Part shown: in pieces, positions 1-9,003 of the stretch
Layout of the letters: each line of letters starts with the position of its first letter
Numbering within the stretch: the stretch's first letter is position 1
Source of the DNA: Paenalcaligenes suwonensis
Lineage (GTDB): Bacteria; Pseudomonadota; Gammaproteobacteria; Burkholderiales; Burkholderiaceae_B
Reading direction: 5' to 3'
NCBI RefSeq assembly: GCF_011290505.1
Contig: NZ_JAANPV010000001.1
Span: 62,001-126,000, forward strand
DNA length: 64,000 nt
Translations under genes and position numbers: made by a program
The notes under the pieces: model-generated
Seen by the model: the letters and a program-made list of their open reading frames with translations, nothing else
What the model was told of the DNA's origin: nothing
The model's database searches: none

Positions 1-939
1 GGGCTGATGAAGGCGGCAGAGCTTGCCCCCCACGCCTATTTGTTGCCGTCAGACTTTGATGCGTACCGACATTATTCGGCCTTATTTAAGGCGGCGGTAG
101 CGACGGTGTCTGACCGTATAGAAAACCGTGGCATTGATGAGATCTATATAGACCTTAGCCATCTGCCGGAGGACAGCGCTACCTTGGCGCAGCGCCTAAA
201 AGACAAGGTGTGGGAAGCCACAGGGCTTACCTGTTCTATTGGTATTACGCCCAATAAGCTGCTGTCTAAGATAGCGTCTGAGTTAAACAAACCTAATGGT
301 TACACCATCCTAAGCATAGAGGATGTGCCTACGCGTATCTGGCCGTTGGCGGTGAATAAAATTAACGGTGTAGGCCCTAAAGCGCACCTGAAATTACAAG
401 AATTAGACATACATACGATTGGGGAGCTGGCGGCCACGCCCCCAGCGCTGCTGCAACAGCATTTTGGCTTAAGTTATGCACAGTGGCTAAGTCGTGTGGC
501 GCAAGGTCAAGATGATCGTGATTTAGACCTTAGCCCCGAGCCTAAGTCTATTAGCCGCGAAACCACTTTCGAGCGTAATTTGCATGTACGCCAAGATAAG
601 CAGAAGTTATCAGCGGTGTTTAAGCGCTTGTGCCAACAGTTAGAGGCCGACTTACGGCGCAAAAAAGTGCGCGCCCAAACCATAGGCATCAAAGTGCGTT
701 TTCATGATTTCAGCACCGTTACGCGTGATCGAAGCATGGAAGTTCCGGTGCTAGAGGCGGCGGATATTCATGCGGCAGCGGGCCAGTGTTTACGACGGGT
801 ACCGTTTGATAAGCCAGCCTTACGATTGTTTGGTGTTAAAGCCAGTAATTTGGTGCCTGAAGACGAGGCCAGACGCTTGGATGAGGCCCCTCAGCAATTG
901 TCGTTAGTGGGCTGGGAAGACGAGCAAGACTCGTTTTAA
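1..939 (+). CDS. dinB: DNA polymerase IV (Y-family), N-terminus cut by the window edge
   Basis: Error-prone Y-family polymerase for translesion synthesis. The frame is already open at base 1 and the first ATG (base 7) lies inside the conserved palm, so about 40 N-terminal residues, including the first catalytic Asp, are outside the window. Counting from that ATG, the second catalytic acidic pair is D44-E45 in GIDEIYIDL, followed by the conserved stretch SIGITPNKLLSKIASE (about 77-92), a helix-hairpin-helix (NGVGPKAHLKL) and the little-finger domain. The tail carries QLSLV, a good match to the beta-clamp binding pentapeptide, 13 residues from the end. Family assignment is very secure. It stands alone here; the next gene, argD, is 223 bp away. 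Confidence 0.95.
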   Translation, partial: GLMKAAELAPHAYLLPSDFDAYRHYSALFKAAVATVSDRIENRGIDEIYIDLSHLPEDSATLAQRLKDKVWEATGLTCSIGITPNKLLSKIASELNKPNGYTILSIEDVPTRIWPLAVNKINGVGPKAHLKLQELDIHTIGELAATPPALLQQHFGLSYAQWLSRVAQGQDDRDLDLSPEPKSISRETTFERNLHVRQDKQKLSAVFKRLCQQLEADLRRKKVRAQTIGIKVRFHDFSTVTRDRSMEVPVLEAADIHAAAGQCLRRVPFDKPALRLFGVKASNLVPEDEARRLDEAPQQLSLVGWEDEQDSF

Positions 940-1027
940 GCGCGCGGGTGTGGCGCATGCGTAGCGTCTGTGTGCCACATAGGCGGCAAACACGCAGTTT
1001 CTCTTGCATTTCTGCGCTGTAGCGGTA

Positions 1028-1045
1028 AATTATGCATAATTGCAT
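1028..1045. promoter_or_regulatory. Overlapping palindromes upstream of argD
   Basis: A perfect 14-bp palindrome AATTATGCATAATT (1028-1041) overlaps the inverted repeat ATGCA-TAAT-TGCAT (1032-1045), about 120 bp before the argD start. Two 5-bp arms around an A/T spacer recall ArgR-type sites, but the sequence does not match the E. coli ARG-box consensus well. Candidate operator only. Confidence 0.3.
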
Positions 1046-1162
1046 GGTGCTTTTACCGTGCGCGCTAATGCCTTTGTTTACGTGAAACTAAACAAGGGCT
1101 TTTGTCCATTGTGGGGCTACATTTTTACCTGCCCACATTCTTTACCTATAGGGTTTGCCGTT

Positions 1163-2356
1163 ATGCAATTTGATCGGTCCGGTGCCAAGGCGCTTATGGA
1201 TATTACAGCTCGCCCGGAGCTGGTTTTTGTTCGAGGTCAGGGTTCCTGGCTGGAAGACCATAATGGCAAGCGATACCTGGATATGATTCAGGGTTGGGCG
1301 GTGAACGCATTGGGTCACAGCCCTAAAGTGATTGTTGATGCGATGCACGAGCAAGCGCAAAAATTGATGAACCCATCGCCTGCGTTTTACAACGAGCCTT
1401 CTATGGAGTTGGCGAAGCGTTTGACGGGTGCATCGTGCTTTGACCGTGTGTTCTTTGCGAACAGCGGTGGCGAAGCCAACGAAGGCGCGATTAAGCTGGC
1501 CCGTAAATGGGGCAAAGTGAACCGTAACGGTTCCTACAAAATCATTACCTTTGACCACGGTTTCCACGGCCGTACGATTGCGACCATGTCGGCATCCGGC
1601 AAAGAGGGTTGGGACACCATGTTCGCCCCTCAGGTTGAAGGTTTCCCTAAAGCCATTTTGAATGACATCGATTCCGTTAAAGCGCTGATCGACGACAAAA
1701 CCGTTGCGGTAATGTTGGAGCCAGTACAAGGCGAAGGCGGTGTGATTGCGGCGACCAAAGAATTCATGCAGCAGTTGCGTGCGCTGACCCACGAAAACAA
1801 TATGCTGTTGATCGTGGACGAAGTGCAAACCGGTATGGGCCGTACCGGTGAAATGTTCGCCTACCAGCACTCTGGCATCGAGCCCGATGTGATGACCTTG
1901 GCTAAAGGTATTGGTGGCGGTATTCCATTGGCAGCGCTGTGTGCAACCGAAGCGGCGTCTTGCTTTGCCCATGGTGAGCAAGGCGGTACTTACGGCGGTA
2001 ACCCGGTGATGGCAGCGGCTGGTTTGGCCGTGTTTGATACCTTGGCAGCTCCTGGCTTTATGGAATCCGTGCAAGCACGTAGCAAACAACTGTCCGATGG
2101 CCTGAATGCGCTGAGCGACAAATGGGGCATGAATGGCGAGCGCGGTTTGGGTTTGCTGCGCGCGCTGAAAATGGACCGTCCTGATGGCGCAGCTATTGTG
2201 TTGGCGGCTCGCAATCGTGAACCACAAGGTATGTTGTTGAATGCACCACGTCCTGAATTGCTGCGCTTTATGCCCGCACTGAACGTGACGGAAGATGAGC
2301 TGGCTCTGGCCTTGTCTGAGCTGGACGCGATCATTACGGAAGTACGTGGCCGCTAA
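1163..2356 (+). CDS. argD: Acetylornithine aminotransferase
   Basis: PLP-dependent class III aminotransferase that converts N-acetylglutamate semialdehyde and glutamate to N-acetylornithine in arginine synthesis (cytosol). The frame is open further upstream, but ATG 1163 gives 397 residues, the usual ArgD length, and starts exactly at the conserved N-terminus ([13 protein letters not shown]). Visible signatures are [15 protein letters not shown] (101-115), the PLP-binding acid D219 in [10 protein letters not shown], and the Schiff-base lysine K248 in LAKGIGGG. The Shine-Dalgarno sequence is weak. It is monocistronic: an intrinsic terminator follows directly. ArgD enzymes often also act on succinyl-diaminopimelate or ornithine derivatives, so an exact substrate claim is inference. 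Confidence 0.9.
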   Translation: MQFDRSGAKALMDITARPELVFVRGQGSWLEDHNGKRYLDMIQGWAVNALGHSPKVIVDAMHEQAQKLMNPSPAFYNEPSMELAKRLTGASCFDRVFFANSGGEANEGAIKLARKWGKVNRNGSYKIITFDHGFHGRTIATMSASGKEGWDTMFAPQVEGFPKAILNDIDSVKALIDDKTVAVMLEPVQGEGGVIAATKEFMQQLRALTHENNMLLIVDEVQTGMGRTGEMFAYQHSGIEPDVMTLAKGIGGGIPLAALCATEAASCFAHGEQGGTYGGNPVMAAAGLAVFDTLAAPGFMESVQARSKQLSDGLNALSDKWGMNGERGLGLLRALKMDRPDGAAIVLAARNREPQGMLLNAPRPELLRFMPALNVTEDELALALSELDAIITEVRGR

Positions 2357-2360
2357 GCAT

Positions 2361-2392
2361 TAGGCCCGTGTAGGGCCTATTCCTTACTTTTT
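2361..2392 (+). terminator. Rho-independent terminator of argD
   Basis: TAGGCCC (2361-2367) pairs perfectly with GGGCCTA (2373-2379) around a 5-nt loop and is followed by a T-rich stretch ending in TTTTT. It starts 4 bp after the argD stop codon. Confidence 0.8.
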
Positions 2393-2481
2393 GTAGGGAT
2401 AAATGAACGTTATATAGCTGACTACATATTGAGCAGTATCAAGCTTTGCTCATTCTCATGTGTAGACCGGCGTAGCACCCT

Positions 2482-2595
2482 AAAACCCTTAATACGTGAT
2501 GGCTTATAGGCTTGAGCGAATTAAGGGTTTTCTATATAGGTATTTTCATCTACTGATGTAGGGTGTAGTAGCTATAGTTGGCGTAGGGGCCAACT
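2482..2595. promoter_or_regulatory. Leader region of the ttr operon with two inverted repeats
   Basis: The 331-bp gap between argD and ttrB (2357-2687) holds no gene. After the argD terminator it contains a perfect 12-bp inverted repeat AAAACCCTTAAT (2482-2493) / ATTAAGGGTTTT (2520-2531) with a 26-nt spacer, and a second one AGTTGGC (2576-2582) / GCCAACT (2589-2595) with a 6-nt loop. The first could be a terminator with a large loop (right arm ends in TTTT) or an operator. The second lies about 93 bp before the ttrB start and could be a binding site for TtrR or an anaerobic regulator. I could not identify a convincing -35/-10 pair. Confidence 0.4.
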
Positions 2596-2687
2596 CGTAT
2601 TCTGACCATAACGCACAGAACCGCGCTGATTTTTACAATAAATCAAAACGTTGCGGGTAGTGTAAGCAATGATGTCAGGAGAGTTCT

Positions 2688-3575
2688 ATGAGCCCTAGTC
2701 CAGAAGCCAACACCGGTGCCACACCGCGCCAGAGCATAATCCGATTTTTCTCGCGCAAGGCACGCGCCGAGTCACTGCAAAGTGATGCGTCCGCTGCCAG
2801 TGTTTCTACTTCAGGCTGCCAAGGGGCCGCACGCTCCTGTGCAAGTCAGGCCGCACAACCCGATGCGGGCCGCCGAGCCTTTTTACGGGGGATTCCAGTG
2901 GTTACGGCTGCCGCCGTGGCATTGCCTACTCCCGCCATGGCTGATGAGCAAAACAAACATCGCTGGGCCATGTTGGTAGACGTGCGTAAATGCATTGGCT
3001 GCCAGGCCTGTACGGTGTCCTGTATTCAGGAAAACGCTGTACCGGAAGGCAGCTTCCGTACCGTGGTGTCTACGTATAGCGTAGCGCTAGAGGGCGAAGA
3101 CCAGCCTGCAGGTACCTATGTGTTACCTAGGTTGTGTAACCACTGCGATAACCCACCCTGTGTGCCCGTGTGCCCAGTGGGGGCCACATTCAAACAAGAA
3201 GATGGCTTGGTGCTGGTAGACAGCGACCGCTGTGTGGGCTGTGCTTACTGTGTACAAGCCTGTCCTTACGATGCCCGTTTTATTAATCACCACACCGGTA
3301 AAGCCGATAAATGCACCTTCTGTGCGCACAGGCTAGAGGCCGGTTTGTTACCCGCCTGTGTGGAAACCTGTGTGGGCGGCGCACGTATTTTTGGTGACTT
3401 AAATGACCCTGATGGCGAGCTGAATCAGTTGCTGCAGGCCTCTAAAGATGAGTTGAAAGTACTGAAACCTGAGGCGGGTACAGACCCACAGGTGTTTTAC
3501 ATAGGGTTGGACGAGAAATTCCAAGGCAAGGTGGTAGGTGAAGCTGCCTTGTGGAAACCTCGTGCTTCTCTTTAA
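2688..3575 (+). CDS. ttrB: Tetrathionate reductase iron-sulfur subunit TtrB
   Basis: Electron-transfer subunit passing electrons from TtrC to the molybdenum subunit TtrA in the periplasm. Sixteen-cysteine ferredoxin with four cluster motifs: C102-C112 (CIGCQACTVSC), C150-C162, C182-C192 (CVGCAYCVQAC) and C209-C228, the DmsB/PhsB/TtrB layout for four [4Fe-4S] clusters. A twin-arginine signal GRRAFLRG (61-68) plus a hydrophobic stretch ending AMA (about 85) indicates Tat export. Oddly, about 60 residues rich in Ser, Ala and Cys precede the Tat motif. The start is fixed by a strong AGGAG just upstream of ATG 2688, and no later in-frame Met precedes the Tat motif. First gene of ttrBCA; the identity relies on the family plus ttrC, ttrA and ttrSR next door. 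Confidence 0.9.
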   Translation: MSPSPEANTGATPRQSIIRFFSRKARAESLQSDASAASVSTSGCQGAARSCASQAAQPDAGRRAFLRGIPVVTAAAVALPTPAMADEQNKHRWAMLVDVRKCIGCQACTVSCIQENAVPEGSFRTVVSTYSVALEGEDQPAGTYVLPRLCNHCDNPPCVPVCPVGATFKQEDGLVLVDSDRCVGCAYCVQACPYDARFINHHTGKADKCTFCAHRLEAGLLPACVETCVGGARIFGDLNDPDGELNQLLQASKDELKVLKPEAGTDPQVFYIGLDEKFQGKVVGEAALWKPRASL

Positions 3576-3590
3576 GTTCTGGAGCCTGCC

Positions 3591-4679
3591 ATGTATACCC
3601 AAATTGTAGAAACCATTAACGTTTCCCGCGAAGTCGCTTGGTTGCCCTGGGCGGTACAGTACTTCTTCTTAATTGGCTTGTCGTACTGCGGCTTCTTACT
3701 GTCGCTGCCCGGCATTGTGTTTAAACGTCCATCATGGAGCGGTATTTCTAACTTGTCGTTAGCTGTTGCGGTGGTGTGTGGGATTAGCGCGCCAGTCGCG
3801 TTGCTAGCCGACTTGCACCAGCCCGGACGGTTTTTGAATTTTTACCTGCACTTCAACCCCAAATCCTGGATGGCATGGGGGGCGGTATTTATCCCTGTGT
3901 ATGTAGGTGGTTTGTTGCTGTATAGCTGGTTGGCATGGCGTCCTTTACTGGCCAAAACTGGTGCGCAGCCTACACGTTACGCCCCTATTGCTAGATGGTT
4001 GTCCTTAGGGGGGCACGAAAGCCCCAAAGCCTTGGGTATTGCCGCCGTGATCACCACCATTGGTGCCATCTTAGTGGCGTTGTACACCGGTGCAGAAGTG
4101 ATGGTAGTGGCCTCTAGACCGTTGTGGAACACACCGCTCTTGCCGGTGCAGTTTGTGGTGACCGCGATGGCGGGGGCTCTGGGTATGGTGCTGATTTTTA
4201 ATCGCATGATGTCCAGACCCGATACGCTGATTGTGCAGAAAGCCTCGCGTTGGCTGGCCGTAAGCCAGTTGTGTGCCCTAGCGGTAGGCGCGTTGTGGTT
4301 AGTGATCGCACTAAGCGGCTGGTCGCCTGTACACAGTGCGGCGTTGGCGGAAGTGGCTCCGGCAGAAAACTGGCGTTTAGCCGCCGCATGGGCGGTACTG
4401 GCGACGGTCATTACTTTCTTGTTGGCATGGAAGCGTCCAGGCTCGGGTTTACTGATTGGTTTGTTGGCCCTGCACTCTACGTGGATGATGCGTTGGAGTA
4501 TTTTCATCGGCGGGCAAGAAGTGCCTAAAACCGGTGCCGGTTACTACAGCTACCAATTGCCTTTGGGGCCAGAAGGATTGCTAGGCATTGTGGGTACAGC
4601 AGGTTTGTGGGTGTTCTTGTTTATCGCCCTTACCTCATTGCTGCCATTGAATCAGTTGGGTAATGCCCGTCAGGCCTGA
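3591..4679 (+). CDS. ttrC: Tetrathionate reductase membrane subunit TtrC (NrfD/PsrC family)
   Basis: Integral membrane quinol dehydrogenase that anchors TtrAB and feeds electrons from the quinol pool. The 362-residue sequence shows about nine hydrophobic helices spread over its whole length (first at about 20-42, last at about 330-352), typical of NrfD-like subunits with no haem-ligand pattern. It starts 15 bp after ttrB with CTGGAG as ribosome binding site and ends 17 bp before ttrA, so all three subunits are one operon. Order B-C-A matches known ttr operons. An NrfD-type subunit of another molybdoenzyme is excluded mainly by the neighbours. Confidence 0.88.
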   Translation: MYTQIVETINVSREVAWLPWAVQYFFLIGLSYCGFLLSLPGIVFKRPSWSGISNLSLAVAVVCGISAPVALLADLHQPGRFLNFYLHFNPKSWMAWGAVFIPVYVGGLLLYSWLAWRPLLAKTGAQPTRYAPIARWLSLGGHESPKALGIAAVITTIGAILVALYTGAEVMVVASRPLWNTPLLPVQFVVTAMAGALGMVLIFNRMMSRPDTLIVQKASRWLAVSQLCALAVGALWLVIALSGWSPVHSAALAEVAPAENWRLAAAWAVLATVITFLLAWKRPGSGLLIGLLALHSTWMMRWSIFIGGQEVPKTGAGYYSYQLPLGPEGLLGIVGTAGLWVFLFIALTSLLPLNQLGNARQA

Positions 4680-4696
4680 ATAGTAGGAGTACGAAC

Positions 4697-7600
4697 ATGA
4701 AAATAGAACGACGTGAACTCATTGCGGCGGGTGGTCTGGTTGCTTTTGTAGCGGGTTTTTCCCAAACATTGAGGCGTATGGCCGACAGCGTTTTGGGTAA
4801 ACCCACTGGTGAAAAACGTTTGCACGGGCATTCTGCCGAGCCTGAATACATTGTTGACCAAAAAACAGGTGAAGTGCGCCTGAACCCTAACCAGCAAGTG
4901 AGCTACACCGGCTGTTTGGGCTGCACCACGTTGTGTGGTGTGCGTGTGCGCGTAGACAAGCGTACAGGTGATGTGATTCGTGTTACCGGTAACCCGTATA
5001 ACCCTCTGTCTACCGAGCCACACCTGCCTATGGATGTGAGCTTTAAAGACAGCTTGGTAGGGTTGTCGCGCTTTAAAGATAAAGGGCTGGCTGGGCGTTC
5101 TACCGCCTGTGGCCGTGGTAATGCTGCGCTGGATCAAATTAACTCGCCCTTCCGCGTGTTGACCCCCATGAAACGTGTGGGGCCACGTAACAGTGGTCAG
5201 TGGGAAGCGATTTCGTTTGAACAACTGGTGCAAGAAGTTGTAGAGGGCGGAGACTTATTTGGTGAAGGCCACGTAGATGGCTTGCGCGCCTTGCGTGATC
5301 TGGAAACGCCTATTGATCCTAATAACCCTGCATTGGGTGCCAAAGTGAACCAAGTGGGTCACATCGTTAGTGTGAACGATGGTCGAGATTTCTTGGCCCG
5401 TCGCTTCTGGCAAAATGCCTACGGCACCCTGAACTATGTGGGTCACGGTTCGTACTGTGGTGGTTCATGGCGTTCAGGTTCAGGTGCGTTGTTTGGTGAT
5501 CACCGTGGTATGCCTCACGCTAAACCAGACTTGGCACATGCGGAGTTCGTGATCTTTATCGGTACTGCACCGGGTAACGCGGGTAACCCCTTTAAACGTA
5601 CGGGCGGTATGTTGGCACAAGGCCGTGCCGCAGGCCGTTTGGAATACGTGGTGGTAGACCCCGTATTGAACAACTCAGACAACCGTGCAGCTGGTGACCA
5701 AGGCCGTTGGGTACCTATTCGTCCCGGTACCGATGGGGCGTTGGTGTTGGGTATGATGCGCTGGTTGATGGAAAACGACCGCGTTAATAAAGCGTACTTG
5801 TCTAACCCTAGTATCGAGGTGGCAAAAGCCAATGGCGAACCCTCCTTTACGACATCCAGTTGGTTGGTGATTACTGAGCCTAACCACCCGCGTTACGGTC
5901 GCTACTTGCGCGGCTCTAACATTGGTATGGATATAGGCGGTGCGGAAGCCTTTGGTGATGATGATCCGTATTTGGTGATGAATGCCGCTGGCGAAATGGT
6001 GCCAGTGAAAAACATGCAAGAGTCTGCACTGTTAGAAGTGCAAACTACGGTAGAGGCGGCTGGAAAACCGCTGCAAATTAGTACGGCGTACGAGCTGTTG
6101 AAGTCCGAGGTGTTCTCTACAGACCTAGAGACCTATGCAGAAGACTGCGGCATTGATGCAGATGTGATCGCTGGTTTGGCAGACGAGTTTTCCAGCCATG
6201 GCCGTAAGGCCTGTGCCACAGCACACGGTGGCATGATGTCGGGTGCGGGTTTCTACAATGCGTTCTCGGTGGCCACACTGAATGCCTTGATTGGTAACCT
6301 GAACTGGAAAGGTGGCTACGTCATGAACGGTGGTGGCTACCGCGATATGTCTCCCGGCCCGCGTTACGACTTGGTGAATTTTGACGGGAAGATTCAGCCT
6401 AAAGGTATTCCTCTGGGTCGTAACATTCCTTACGAGCGCACTGCTGAGTTCAAACAGAAAAAAGAACAAGGTCAGGCGTATCCCGCACAAGATGGTTGGT
6501 TCCCTAGTGCTCCGGGTTTGGCGACCGAATGGTTTGCCAGTACCTTCCACGGCTATCCCTATAGCTTAAAAGCCATGATTATGTGGATGGCTAACCCCTT
6601 GTACGGTGTACCTGGTCTGCGCGAGCGTTTTGGTGAAGATTTGGCTGACCCCAAAAAATTGCCTTTGATTGTGTCCATTGATGGTCTGATCAACGAAAGT
6701 AACGCTTTTGCTGACTACATCGTGCCGGACTCCATGATGTACGAAAGCTGGGGTTGGACCTCGGCGTGGAACGGTGTGCCTACGAAGATGATGACCGCAC
6801 GCTGGCCAGTTATTGAGCCTAAACAAGCCAAAACTGCTGATGGTCAGCCCATCTGTATGGAAAGCTTTGTGATGGCGCTGGCGAAAGCCATGGACTTGCC
6901 CGGCTTTGGCCCTGAAGGCTTGCGCGATAAAGACGGCAACGCGGTACCGCTAGAGCGTGCTGAGGACTGGTTCTTACGTGGCGCAGCTAACATTGCGTAC
7001 CTAGGCGGTAAAGCAGTAGGTGATGCGACTGACGACGACATTGCCATGTCAGGTGTAGATCGCCTCATGCCGGCGATGAAAGCGTCCTTGAAAGACGATG
7101 AAATCCGCAAAGTGGCCTTGTTATATAGCCGTGGTGGTCGTTATGAGCCGCCGAGTGCAGCGCAAGATTCTGACAACGACGACTGGCAACGCCACCGCTT
7201 TAGCGACCCGTTGTGGGTATGGAGCGAACACGTAGGCGGTGCTCGTAATGCCATGACCGGTAAGCATTTTTCGGGCTGTGCGACATGGAAAGCACCAGCG
7301 TTCTTAGACGATACGCCTATGCGCTCAGTCTACAGCCAAGAAGAATGGCCACTGCTGTTGGTGAGCTATAAATCGGCACTGCAAAACTCGTACAGTATTG
7401 CGACGCGTATTACGGGCTTACACCCGCATAACCCTGTGGTGGTACACCCGGATGATGCAGCGAAACTGGGCTTACAAACGGGCGATAGCGCACGTTTGGA
7501 AACCCCCGGTGGCGTGATGCCGTGTACGGTGTTGGTGCATGCCGGTGTGATGCGTGGCGTGATCGGTGTAGAGCACGGTTATGGTCACCGTGAGTTGGGT

Positions 7601-7780
7601 GCGCGTAGTCATACCATTGGTGGGGCGGCGCAGCCCGATCGCTCGGACTTGGCGGCTGGGGTGAACATTAACGATTTAGGTATTGTGGATCCTACCCGTG
7701 CTAGCCGATCACCATGGGTAGATTCCGTATCGGGTGCCGCGGTGCGTAACGGTTTGCCCGGACGATTACTTAACGCTTAA
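4697..7780 (+). CDS. ttrA: Tetrathionate reductase catalytic subunit TtrA (molybdopterin)
   Basis: Periplasmic Mo-bis-MGD enzyme reducing tetrathionate (S4O6 2-) to two thiosulfates as anaerobic respiration. It has 1027 residues, the large size of TtrA. N-terminal Tat motif IERRELIAAGG (3-13), a [4Fe-4S] binding set C73-X2-C76-X3-C80 and C138, and a probable Mo-ligand cysteine C254 in GSYCGGSWR. The C-terminal part has the molybdopterin-dinucleotide binding fold (ITGLHPHNPVVVHPDDA region, 900s). ATG 4697 is preceded by TAGGAG. Last gene of ttrBCA; a terminator follows. Arsenate and selenate reductases share the family, but the ttrSR genes downstream favour tetrathionate. Confidence 0.92.
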   Translation: MKIERRELIAAGGLVAFVAGFSQTLRRMADSVLGKPTGEKRLHGHSAEPEYIVDQKTGEVRLNPNQQVSYTGCLGCTTLCGVRVRVDKRTGDVIRVTGNPYNPLSTEPHLPMDVSFKDSLVGLSRFKDKGLAGRSTACGRGNAALDQINSPFRVLTPMKRVGPRNSGQWEAISFEQLVQEVVEGGDLFGEGHVDGLRALRDLETPIDPNNPALGAKVNQVGHIVSVNDGRDFLARRFWQNAYGTLNYVGHGSYCGGSWRSGSGALFGDHRGMPHAKPDLAHAEFVIFIGTAPGNAGNPFKRTGGMLAQGRAAGRLEYVVVDPVLNNSDNRAAGDQGRWVPIRPGTDGALVLGMMRWLMENDRVNKAYLSNPSIEVAKANGEPSFTTSSWLVITEPNHPRYGRYLRGSNIGMDIGGAEAFGDDDPYLVMNAAGEMVPVKNMQESALLEVQTTVEAAGKPLQISTAYELLKSEVFSTDLETYAEDCGIDADVIAGLADEFSSHGRKACATAHGGMMSGAGFYNAFSVATLNALIGNLNWKGGYVMNGGGYRDMSPGPRYDLVNFDGKIQPKGIPLGRNIPYERTAEFKQKKEQGQAYPAQDGWFPSAPGLATEWFASTFHGYPYSLKAMIMWMANPLYGVPGLRERFGEDLADPKKLPLIVSIDGLINESNAFADYIVPDSMMYESWGWTSAWNGVPTKMMTARWPVIEPKQAKTADGQPICMESFVMALAKAMDLPGFGPEGLRDKDGNAVPLERAEDWFLRGAANIAYLGGKAVGDATDDDIAMSGVDRLMPAMKASLKDDEIRKVALLYSRGGRYEPPSAAQDSDNDDWQRHRFSDPLWVWSEHVGGARNAMTGKHFSGCATWKAPAFLDDTPMRSVYSQEEWPLLLVSYKSALQNSYSIATRITGLHPHNPVVVHPDDAAKLGLQTGDSARLETPGGVMPCTVLVHAGVMRGVIGVEHGYGHRELGARSHTIGGAAQPDRSDLAAGVNINDLGIVDPTRASRSPWVDSVSGAAVRNGLPGRLLNA

Positions 7781-7793
7781 CGTTTTGGGACAT

Positions 7794-7821
7794 AAACGGG
7801 GTTGCAATGCAGCCCCGTTTT
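7794..7821 (+). terminator. Rho-independent terminator of ttrBCA
   Basis: AAACGGGG (7794-7801) pairs with CCCCGTTT (7813-7820); the stem extends inward through a T-G wobble and TGC/GCA to a 3-nt loop. It sits 13 bp after ttrA. The tail is a short T run. Confidence 0.75.
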
Positions 7822-7936
7822 ATGCGACAGTAAGTCACACATGGCATCCCGATACAGGTTTACACACTAGGTTACTTGTAAGGCACACTCAGGCTTGTCA
7901 TGATGGTTACTCACGGACATTGATGAGGAGGTTCAC

Positions 7937-8308
7937 ATGGCACAAACCCTGAAAGCATTCTTGGCAGCGGCTGCGATTGCATTTGGACTATTCAGCCCGT
8001 ACGCCATGGCACAGGGCTCACCTGCTGCAACTGGTACAGCCATCCCGGTGGTCCAGCCTTCTGACGCCCAATTGCAGCGTTACGCGGATATTTACAAAGT
8101 CGTGGTGAAAGAAGCCGAGCCGTATCAGACTCGTTTTTCTGCAGCCAAGACCGATGAGGAGCGCCAAGCTATTGTTGTAGAGGCTGATCAACGTCTGGTC
8201 AATGTGGTCAAAGGCAAAGGTATGGAGCTGGATGAATATAACGGCATCAGCTTGGCCATACAGCAAGATCCAGCACTACGCTCTCGCGTAGAGGCCATGG
8301 TTAAGTAA
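7937..8308 (+). CDS. Small exported protein, DUF4168-like
   Basis: A 123-residue protein with a clear Sec signal peptide (hydrophobic core 9-22, cleavage after YAMA at about 26), so periplasmic or surface. The mature part is mostly helical; YADIYKVVVKEAEPYQ and the C-terminal ELDEYNGISLAIQQDPALRSRVE resemble the DUF4168 family, whose function is unknown. A strong GAGGAGGT precedes ATG 7937. It has its own leader after the ttrA terminator and faces ttrR tail to tail (23 bp apart). Its place inside the ttr locus suggests, but does not prove, a link to tetrathionate respiration or envelope stress. Confidence 0.75.
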   Translation: MAQTLKAFLAAAAIAFGLFSPYAMAQGSPAATGTAIPVVQPSDAQLQRYADIYKVVVKEAEPYQTRFSAAKTDEERQAIVVEADQRLVNVVKGKGMELDEYNGISLAIQQDPALRSRVEAMVK

Positions 8309-8331
8309 CCTACGGGTCTTACATTTGCGCC

Positions 8332-9003
8332 TTAGTCTTCAGCGACCGGGGGCATAATCTGATCTAATAAATCTGGGTCGGTCAGCAGCATTAAGTGGGC
8401 AAGTTCCGCTGCACTGCTGACCGATGCCTTATCCATAATACGTTGACGGTGCACATGCACCGTTTTTTCACTGATGCCCAAACTGCGTGCCACTAACTTG
8501 TTAGGTTGGCCTAATGCCAGTAAGCGGGCTACTTCATATTCACGTTGCGATAAGTGGGACAGCGCTTCTTGTGCAGCCGCACGGCGTTCCGAAGTACGGC
8601 GTAAGTGGCCGCCTTGGCGCACGGCATTTTCTACCGCATCCAGTAAGGCTTGATCCCTGAACGGTTTTTCCATGAAGTCACAGGCACCGCTTTTCATGGC
8701 TTGTACGGCGAGTTCTACGTCGCCATGCCCGGTGATGAAAATAATGGGAATAGACCAGCCACGACTGTGCAAGCGCTGCTGCAAATGCAGGCCGCTCATC
8801 ACCGGCATACGTATATCCAAGACTAAACAGCCTAAATCAGCCGGCACGTCTTCGTGCTCTTCCATGAAGGTGATGGCGCTGTTGAAGTCGCGCACATTCC
8901 AGCCTACGGACTCTAAGAGAAATACCAGAGAGCGGCGAAAGGCATCGTCGTCATCGATAAGGTAAATCGTGGATTCTTTGATGGTGGATTCTTTATCAGT
9001 CAT
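8332..9003 (-). CDS. ttrR: Response regulator TtrR (FixJ/NarL type)
   Basis: Cytosolic transcription factor expected to activate ttrBCA when tetrathionate is present. Receiver domain with acidic pocket DDDD (17-20) and phospho-acceptor D63 in CLVLDIRMP, conserved T and K further on (FITGHGD, MEKPF), then a LuxR-type helix-turn-helix (LSQREYEVARLLALGQ...). 223 residues. It overlaps the 3' end of ttrS by 8 bp (8996-9003), so the pair is translationally coupled. Close relatives are FixJ-type regulators; the TtrR call depends on the TtrS partner and the ttrBCA neighbours. Confidence 0.87.
   Translation of the reverse strand: MTDKESTIKESTIYLIDDDDAFRRSLVFLLESVGWNVRDFNSAITFMEEHEDVPADLGCLVLDIRMPVMSGLHLQQRLHSRGWSIPIIFITGHGDVELAVQAMKSGACDFMEKPFRDQALLDAVENAVRQGGHLRRTSERRAAAQEALSHLSQREYEVARLLALGQPNKLVARSLGISEKTVHVHRQRIMDKASVSSAAELAHLMLLTDPDLLDQIMPPVAED

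Noticed and set aside
1142-2227. Long open frame antisense to argD
   Set aside because: It mirrors the codons of a certain argD, has no ribosome site and is rich in His, Arg and Gln as expected for an antisense shadow.
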